From Lycium barbarum (taxonomy: Eukaryota > Streptophyta > Magnoliopsida > Solanales > Solanaceae), in the NCBI RefSeq assembly GCF_019175385.1, contig NC_083348.1, positions 45,654,950-45,718,949 on the forward strand: 64,000 nucleotides of DNA, in the 5' to 3' direction. Below are positions 56,640 through 64,000 of this stretch, one piece after another. The notes under the pieces are model-generated. The model saw nothing but the letters and a program-made list of their open reading frames with translations. It was not told the DNA's origin and did not search any database. Position numbers and translations under genes: made by a program. Position 1 is the stretch's first letter; each line of letters opens with the position of its first letter.

Positions 56640-56818
56640 GAGAAAATCTTATAACATGGATATATGGCACGATCTAATAAGAAGAAGAACGGTTATTTTT
56701 CCTAAATGCCCTGCAGCCTCTTGCTTATAAGTGTGGCACGCTTCACATCCATAAATGAGACTCTGCTGGACATGGCTCTTAGACACACCCTAGGACGGAA
56801 CTGCTATGATAACACTTT
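56640..56818 (-). other. Element F leader and degenerate primer-binding site
   Basis: On the minus strand, TGTTATCATAGCAG (56814-56801) is the initiator-Met site with two changes. It is followed by the conserved leader (GTCCTAGGGTGTGTCTAAG, CCAGCAGAGTCTCATTTATGG). The palindromic core position reads GCGTGC (56741-56736), one change from a self-complementary GCGCGC. Confidence 0.8.
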
Positions 56819-58110
56819 TATCACCACCCGACAAGGGAGCCATGACAGGTACTCAGAGCTGACTACCGAGAACCAATCATTATGCTAACCATCATACTCA
56901 CCTTGAATGCATTTATTATTCTCAACACAACTAGCCATAAGGAAACCATTATCACTTCCCAAGCATATCTACATTCATGTGCATAAGCCCCTCGGGCTAT
57001 CAAAATAATATACAAATATACAATGTGATCATCATGGGACATCTACTACCTACACGTACGTATCTACGAGCCTCTACTAGAGTACTAGACATAAGGACGG
57101 GACAGGACCCCGTCGTGCCCAAATATATATACACAAAATAATATATCAAAATAGCACCTCTGGAATAATGGAGTGCTCTTGTAAGCCCGCTGATCAGCTC
57201 CTATGAATCTGGGTCACCTCCCTGTCTACCTGTGGGCATGAACACAGCGTCCATAAAAGAAAGGACGTCAGTACAATGAATGTAATGATTATGTAAGGCA
57301 TGAATAATACTAACATAATAAAGAAATCACAAAACATGAGATGAGGATATAACCTGCTTAACCTTTAAAAGAAAACACATGTCATACGTATCACATATAC
57401 AATATTTGTTAACCCACGTCTGGGTAACCATCGCACACTGCCCACTAGTGGTGTCATGTCCGTCTCTCTAGGCATGGTGTAAGCATATGCAGCCCACCTT
57501 CGCGGTGACATGTCCGGCCATCCAGGCACGGTGTAGTCGTATGCAGCCCGCCTTTGCGGTGTCATGTCCGGCCTTCTAGGCACGGTGTAACCTCATCATC
57601 ATACTTATCATAAAGCATACATAAGAATTCAAAGATAATCTATAACTATATCAGGGTGACGTAAGGTCGAGAACCCCCGATTCCATTATGGAGTAATCAT
57701 AATCATCATACCTCACCTTAAACGAACTAGCATTATAAGGTGGGTCTAGCAATAATGAATAACATCAAAGAATCGTACAAGGATCATTAGCTTCATGGAA
57801 ATATCATATCATAAGCTTTAGGATCTCTAGGCTTAGGCTCATCATCATCAGTATCATACTCATGACATATCTTTTATCTTTGGCTCATAAGAAGCTCTGT
57901 ATAAACATTGACTCATATTTTTCGGAATGTAAAAAGGTCTTGGGAAGATAAAGGAAGTCATGTCATAGGAATCATGCCTTGGAAAAGAAGGGACTAGCCT
58001 TACATACCTTTGTATCTCTTCCACTGCATCGTCTAATTGCGTGCCTCTCAAACTTGCGATTCTACCTTCAAGGGAATTCGTACTAAGATTAGATAACCGG
58101 AAACATACAT
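56819..58110 (-). repeat. Element F 5' LTR, truncated
   Basis: It aligns with 49276-50565 of the 3' LTR. It includes the three-unit array (57440-57592) and ACATACCT (58002-58009). The match ends at about 58110, so the U3 part is missing. The terminal TGACA is TGATA. Confidence 0.85.
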
Positions 58111-58617
58111 ACCAGTGCAATTCAAATGTTCTGATGTCCCCTTTTATTGCCTGGGGCCTGCATTTCACGATGCAGGTATAGATTTACAGGACGACGGATC
58201 TGCTCAGTAAGATTCTCGTATCAGCCTCTTGATGAGCCTCAGTTCCTTTGAGCGTTATCATATTTTTAGTCATTATAGTATTTTAATTAGTATGGGATAA
58301 AGGGGCCCTTGTCCCACTAAATAGTTAGTATTTCAGTATTCTTTAGAGGCTTTGTAGACTATAGTCCAGTTAGTCAGATGTTAGCAGGCCTATTATGTGT
58401 TAGCCTTGTCGGCTACTCATTTATACTTGCAGACTTTTCAATACTTTCTGCATTTATGATTTCAGTCAGACATTGTAGTAGATCAGCATGTTGTATATTT
58501 TAAGTAAGCTTACAGTTATACCACATTTTGATCCACTCAGCTAGTTGGTTCGCTCGGTCATATGCAGTCAGGCACCGAGTGTCGTGTTATGCTCAGGCCA
58601 TGGTTCGGGGCGTGACA
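58111..58617 (+). repeat. 3' portion of a plus-strand LTR
   Basis: It begins within the conserved block (TTCTGATGTCCCCTTTTATT, GCATTTCACGATGCAGGTAT) and contains TTAGCCTTGTCGGCTA near 58401. It ends GGTTCGGGGCGTGACA at 58617. The left part is lost where it joins the truncated F LTR in inverted orientation. Confidence 0.7.
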
Positions 58618-61209
58618 TAGGGTTTTGGTAGGATAGTGTGATGAACCAACTCATGGCTTGTGAGGGCATCCACTATCCCTCTGATGGGCGAACCCTTCCC
58701 TTAAGACTATCTCATTCTAGTTAACATTACTCAATGCGAAAGTGCTAATACAAGATAACCCCAAAACCTGGTCTGAAACTAGTACAGGAGCCACTAATAC
58801 ATAAATACATAGTCTAATGGATAATACAAGTCTCAATATTAGAAATACTAAATCAAGAGAACGTAAAAAGGATAGATATATGTAAGGAAGAGTCTCCGGG
58901 CTGCAGATCTGGCAAGTGGATCACTGTGGAATCGCTGTCACGTAGCCTCGGGATCACTCTCGAGGATGGGAATGTGAACTAGCAATGAACTCTACACTCA
59001 AAGAAAAGTGCAACAAGAGTAGTATGAGTACAAACACACATACTCGTAGGTATCATAGACTGACAATGATTAGGTCACAGATATAAATAGACATAAATGA
59101 ACAAGTAGAGCAGATAAGCAGTCAAGCACAGACAGAATCATTATTTAGGTAAATATTATAGTAATGATAAACACAATTGATCTCAATAACCTCAAGTTGA
59201 AGCTTAGGTGGCGTCTCTAATCCACAAGTCTGTCAATCATTAAGCAAATCCTCACAAACAGGCAACAACTCAATAATCATCAATACAAGAAATCAATGAG
59301 GAAATGTACCATGCAATGATGTGGAATAAGATGCAATGAAATGCAATGCTATGAAATGTCCCCCAAGCCTCCTCTCCGTACCGTACAAAAATTCTAAGGA
59401 CAATGTCTCACAGCCATGACCCATGGGGACCCACGAAGTCCATGTACCACTCTCACTCCGTAATAGACCTCGTATCACGGGCACTTTCTTTCGCTCCGAT
59501 AACAACCTTGGATCACAGGCATTCTGTTGCTCCGAAAATAACCTCGGATCACGAGCACTCTCTCTCTCTCTCTCTTTTACGCTCTCCTCCAAAGACCTCG
59601 TAAGCTCCACTCTCTCACTTATCATCATTTCAATAGCAATCTTATCAATTTATTATCAGAAGAAATATGGATTGCATGCCATGCATGTATCAACCTCATC
59701 AATATCACATATCATAGGCTCCATAAGGATTGCCAAGAAAGACAATTCAAACATAAGTTCATCCATATTATCCTTCCTCATTTCATAAGATAAGTGAAAT
59801 ATCAAGAGACAGAGATAACCACATAAATTACATGAATATGACAAATATGGCGACAAGCCCAAATAACAGCTGATAATACCAACCTAATCCGAATACAACT
59901 CCTAAGCATGGTCGAAGGCCTATCATGCTTTCTCTGTCAATAAACACTATAAATATACGATTCGCTAATGGAAGTCTAGACATAAGTAAGTTGTAACCTA
60001 CCTTGTAGGCCAAAAGGTGCCACGAACTAATCCGCTGGAGTCTTCCCCTTTCGAACAACTTCTGAGTGATCAAAGTCTAACAATAAGTTCATCTACATTA
60101 GATTATAAAGCTAAAGATGCCCATATTTCCATAATACCAAACAAAATAAAAAAAAATGACCTTTAAAGGTGACCTCGGGCCCAAAAGGGTAAAATCAGAA
60201 TTTATTGGAAAAATAGGTTACCCAACGTCTAGGGAGTCCAAATACCAAGTTTCATCACAAACTAACCACAAATTAGCATCAATTTCACTATTCCACCAAA
60301 TCCCCCAATTTTAGAAAAAAAAAACCCCCTCCCTTCCATAACTAAATTTCTAAGCAAAAAAAAATCTTGAGCAAAAGAAAAATTCAAGCTTAGGGACTAG
60401 TTACCCATACATTAAACATTTACAAATTAGGAAATTTCCTAACAAATCTCAATTTAGGTAGAAGTTGGTTCATAAAATCACTTTAGAGTTTATAACCCAA
60501 AAACCCCAACTTAGAACATGATTTCTAATATGCTTTCCCTAAATCAAAGGTAATACAAACATTAAAGGAAGATAGGGGACTTACCTTATGGAAGAATCTC
60601 AAAAAGCTCCACAAATTCGCCCCACAAAACTCTTCAGGGCTCAATTTTGTGAATGGAAAGAAATGACTTCAAATTGGGGAATTTAAGGTTTATGATTCAC
60701 AACTGCCGATCATTTTCCGCAAGTGTGACCCCGCATCTGCTGAGAAATTTTTGCAGATGCGGCCTCACTTAAACTTTCCATTCTCGCACATGTGGACCAA
60801 GTCCCGCAGAGGCGGGCCTGTAGGTGTGAACACAAGTCTACAGATGCGGCACACCAGACACCAGAAAAATCGGTCTATCAAAGTTCAACCCAAAACCCGA
60901 AATTCATCCGAGACCTCCCGGATACAAACTAAACATTCAATCCACTATAAAAACACGCTACAAATTCATCTGTGCCCTCAAAATTCCAAAAAGAGGACAT
61001 CTTGACTCGGTGAACCCCCAAATGCCCAAAGACAAGGTTTCAAACCCAAAGACATAAACACCCCTGACTACCTCGGGAATCGATCCAAATATCCTACTAA
61101 TTTAAAATTGACCTTCCATACCTAATGAAATCAACAAAAATCCCGAAATGACCCATTTGCCCAAAAGTCAACTATTGATCAAATCTTTTTCTCTTATTCA
61201 ACTTAAATG
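58618..61209 (-). repeat. LTR L, inverted relative of LTR N
   Basis: After a 19-base stretch that may be internal sequence of the preceding element, a decayed LTR end (TGTGATGAACCAACTCATGG) starts at 58637. On the minus strand this LTR parallels the LTR at 61618. The blocks ACTC..CACTC and GTAGGTATCA.AG at 58990-59060 match 63880-63955 reversed, and GGGGGTTCACCGAGTC (61016-61001) matches 61937-61952. About the first 180 bases of the family are missing at its right end. It contains the 10-base inverted repeat CCGCATCTGC/GCAGATGCGG (60731-60762), ACTTACC (minus GGTAAGT, 60579-60585) and a CT microsatellite (59557-59577). The frames near 59293-59788 are not genes. Confidence 0.68.
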
Positions 61210-61617
61210 TGTCACGACTGAATTTCACAAGTCGCGAAGGCACTAACTCCCACCAAGTTAGTAAGCCATCCAAAACCCGATAGAATAATTTAATAAAGGA
61301 ATTAAAGCGAAAAAGAAATCATTCAAGTATTAATAATCGCTAATAACATAAAATATGGAAACAAAGGTACATCCATCCCCGAATCTAGTTTCACTAGTAC
61401 AAGAACGACTAAATGAAGTATAAGTCTAGGCATACATCCGGAAAATACATAAGCTGTCCGAAATAAAAGACAACATTAAAGGTAACCGAAGAAAATTCGG
61501 TGCCATGGAATTATTGATGGCACACCCTGTATCATCCAGATAACCATCATAACGACCAGCAATATTTCAAAATCTGCTCGTATTGGGAATAGAATGTGCA
61601 CACCAAAAGATTGCAGC
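61210..61617 (-). repeat. Short LTR end fragment
   Basis: It starts TGTCACGACTGAATTTCAC, a minus-strand LTR end, and runs until LTR N begins at 61618. I see no coding sequence and could not place the family. Confidence 0.5.
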
Positions 61618-64000
61618 TGTAACAACCCGTTTGGTCGTTATAGTCTTTTCGGCACTTCTGCCCCTTTTAGAGCTTGGTTAGCTCATTTTTGACACAAGGG
61701 GACTGTTCACACGCTTCTTGAGGTGTCTAGATTTTATTCAGATGACTTTTCGTGAAATTTGGGCTTTAAGCGAAAAGAGTTGACTCAAAGTTAACTTTTG
61801 GGTAAACTGACCTTTTTCAAAAATTCGTTGATTCCAAAAGGTCCAGATGATCGTTTAGAACTGCTATGTATATCTGGTTTGGTTCGGAATGCGCTCGGAT
61901 GTATTTCTAGACTTGGGTTGGTAATTGGAAATGAGGTATTGGGGGTTGACTCGGTCAACGAGACCTCCGTTGGAAATTTTGAGGCCACGAGTGCGTTTGT
62001 AACTGTTTTTATATGAGTCTGTGTATGTAGTTTATGAGCAGATGGCCACGGAGTTTGTCGGGATTTCGATTGGAACTTGGAAAAACATTTGGGATTCTGG
62101 TACCTGGTGTCCGCCAGAGCGGTACCAGTGCTGTCCCAGTGGCACCGCCGTAGCGGTTGGATGGCCACTAGGGTGGCCAAGCCTGTTTTTCCCAGACTGT
62201 CCTAACAGTCTGAGAGGATGCCGGGGCGGTGGTGTCGTGGCAGCCCCGATGCCGCCGTAGTGTTATCGGGCTTGTTATTTCATTAAGTGTGCATTAAAAA
62301 GCCCTTAGTCTATCATTTATCACCATTACAAAATTTGAGCTCTTGGGAACTATGCTAGAAGATTCTTGGGGGAAATTCTTTGTGGTAAGTCCTGCTAATC
62401 TCCTTACTAATTTATTACTCCAAATCATCTTAGAATTCCTCTTTCCTTATTAGTTCCTTAGTAATGGAAGGTAGAAGTGGATTTAATGGATATTCTACTT
62501 AGGCTTTTAAATGATGAAATTGATTGGGTTTATGCTAGGTTATGATGTATCTAAGGTTATTAATCATATATCTTCTATTATTAGTGTTGACTCCTCGAAT
62601 CCAAGAGTTAGAGTTTATACCCAAAATTGGGTGGTTTGCTTGAATTTCAAAATTGGGTAAATCTTTGAGTTAATTTAGCAATTAGTTGATGGGTTTTGAT
62701 CACCTAGTGTTTCATTTGATATTTTACCCCTGAGTTTCCCATTTTTCCCTTACGGGGCCCGTTTCCCCAAATTCCAGGGTTGGTTTTGACCTAATTTGAA
62801 TTATAGCAATATAGTTATCAATCTTCATGATTTCTAATCCAGATTTTGAATATACCTAGACTTCTTTGATCTTGAGGCTTAGCGGAAGGGCAAGGCTAAA
62901 GAGTGATTATTGGTGTATTGCTGTTCGGCCATCTAGGCAGGTTATGGCTTACCCTTGGTGAGACTTCGTGTAGTGAAGCATATATTTAGATGATATTGTC
63001 GAAGACAGCATGTAAACCTTTGGGTATGAATTTGGGTTGGATATTGCCTTAGGTTGGGCCCTGTTATGTGATTGGGGCTAGCCACCCCTTTGAGTTGTTA
63101 CTTAATTGTTCTATTGTGTTGGCTTGATGCCATGTGTCGTAGTAGATATTGGAAACCATTGTTGAATCTTAATTGTGATATTGCAGTATCTTACTGGTTG
63201 ATGTCGATACGAGGATAGAGTTCTAAATAACTTCTGTAGTCTTTCATGATATTGTTTGCGTACCCATGTTCGGTACTTGTGATATTGATTCGATTACTGA
63301 TGTTGACACATACATTGCATGCATTCTCATGCTTCATGATATGTTGTTGATACATTGTTGATACTTGATGAAACACTGTGATGAGCTGGGCTCGATTTTT
63401 TATGAAAGTGATGTAAGAGTCTGATATCCGATATTTGTCCCGGAATCATGAATTGAGTGAATGCATGGACTCCGCGTGTCCCCTAGGGTGGTGCCAGTAA
63501 GAACCCTCTGTGGGCAAAGATCCAAAGTCTAGTCTGTCTGTTGGGCTAAGATCCGAGACAAGTGGCACTTAGACTTCGCGAGTTACCTTGGGTTGTGCTA
63601 TAGAGATCTATAGGTATTCCGTCCGGAGTACATGTGTACACAACATTGCATGGCATTGCATTAGCATTCATACATTATTTCATTGAATTGCATCATGGCT
63701 TATATTGAGATGGTTTGGTGCTTTACTTATGATGTTGGTTTCGGATTGGACATATTGAAACTTGGCACATTTGGGTTTAGATGCTCTACTTAGGAGATGA
63801 CGTGTACTTGGTTCCGATTATGTTTGACTTATACTTATTGATTTATCTTCCTATCTTGCTTTATTATCTGGATTATGCTTAGTCGGCCTGTGATACCTAC
63901 CAGTACTGTGGTTTTGTACTGACCTACACTTGCATCATTCTTTTATGAGTGCAGAGTTTCATGTTGGGTCTTCTTCCGTCTCCCGTGGCTGATAGTCGCA
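61618..64000 (+). repeat. LTR N, left part, runs off the window
   Basis: It starts TGTAACAACCCGTTTGGTCG. A GC-rich zone with GGTACC/GGTACCAG and CCGCC.GAGCGG words lies at 62100-62260. GGTAAGT lies at 62384-62390, and the conserved GTACTGACCTACACTTGCATC...GCAGAGTTTCATG block lies at 63916-63963. The right end is beyond base 64000. The small frames at 61798-62260 and 61791-62180 overlap this non-coding LTR and lack support. Confidence 0.75.

Larger units (their letters stand above)
49276..58110 (-). mobile_element. Element F: decayed gag-pol LTR retrotransposon with both LTRs
   Basis: On the minus strand: 5' LTR (58110 to 56819, its left part lost), primer-binding site, leader, gag, pol, then 3' LTR (51628 to 49276). 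About 20 differences in the first 300 aligned bases of the two LTRs point to an older insertion than D. Because the 5' LTR is truncated at about 58110, no target duplication can be checked. Gag, protease, RT, RNase H and integrase are all recognisable but broken. Confidence 0.88.

Noticed and set aside
61798..62260. Forward frames in LTR N as small host genes
   Set aside because: They lie in the U3 region of an LTR, the homologous stretch in L is not open, and no domain is recognisable.

Overview
The window is plant nuclear repeat DNA. It consists almost entirely of nested long-terminal-repeat (LTR) retrotransposons of the Ty3/gypsy class. I found no host gene, tRNA gene or intact protein-coding gene. 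The LTRs are very long (about 2.5-3.5 kb), the primer-binding sites match plant initiator-methionine tRNA, and the pol tails carry a chromodomain-like end. From family knowledge this suggests Tekay/Del-type chromoviruses of a Solanaceae genome; the family assignment is inference.

Layout. 1-15952: the end of element 1 (+), whose 3' LTR is split by a minus-strand solo LTR (G, 2493-5217) and by a complete element (D, 5695-15657, target duplication CCTGT). 15953-18905: decayed pol of element 2, into which element 1 inserted. 18931-22544: decayed pol and truncated 3' LTR of element 3. 22545-34452: element B, a non-coding element whose 3' LTR holds solo LTR H (30947-34028, TGTAT). 34453-47235: element A, another non-coding element, whose 5' LTR is split by two sibling solo LTRs, I (34583-37824, TGACA) and J (40189-43384, CTGAC). 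47236-49275: inverted LTR fragment K. 49276-58110: element F (-), a decayed gag-pol element with both LTRs. 58111-64000: LTR fragments, including an inverted pair (L and N).

How the parts relate. Elements 1, 2, 3 and F are gag-pol elements. All are dead: each carries nonsense changes, and elements 2 and F have also lost catalytic residues. D, B and A look non-autonomous. They keep the LTRs, primer-binding site, conserved leader, and the hairpin and purine tract upstream of the 3' LTR (A lacks its purine tract), but most of gag-pol is replaced by a long purine-rich non-coding spacer. In D and A this spacer contains a clear copy of plant 5S rRNA with its internal Pol III control boxes preserved. 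This is the most unusual feature of the window.

Shared cis architecture. Across families the LTRs keep the same order of parts. First comes a palindromic or site-II-type cassette upstream of a TATA box, then a CTGCCGAAATTT palindrome, a consensus 5' splice-donor-like AGGTATGT, a variable tandem array of CCGGG-type hairpins, and finally a GTACTGAC/CAGGTA block. Internal regions share a self-complementary six-base core in the leader and an 8-bp-stem hairpin before the polypurine tract.
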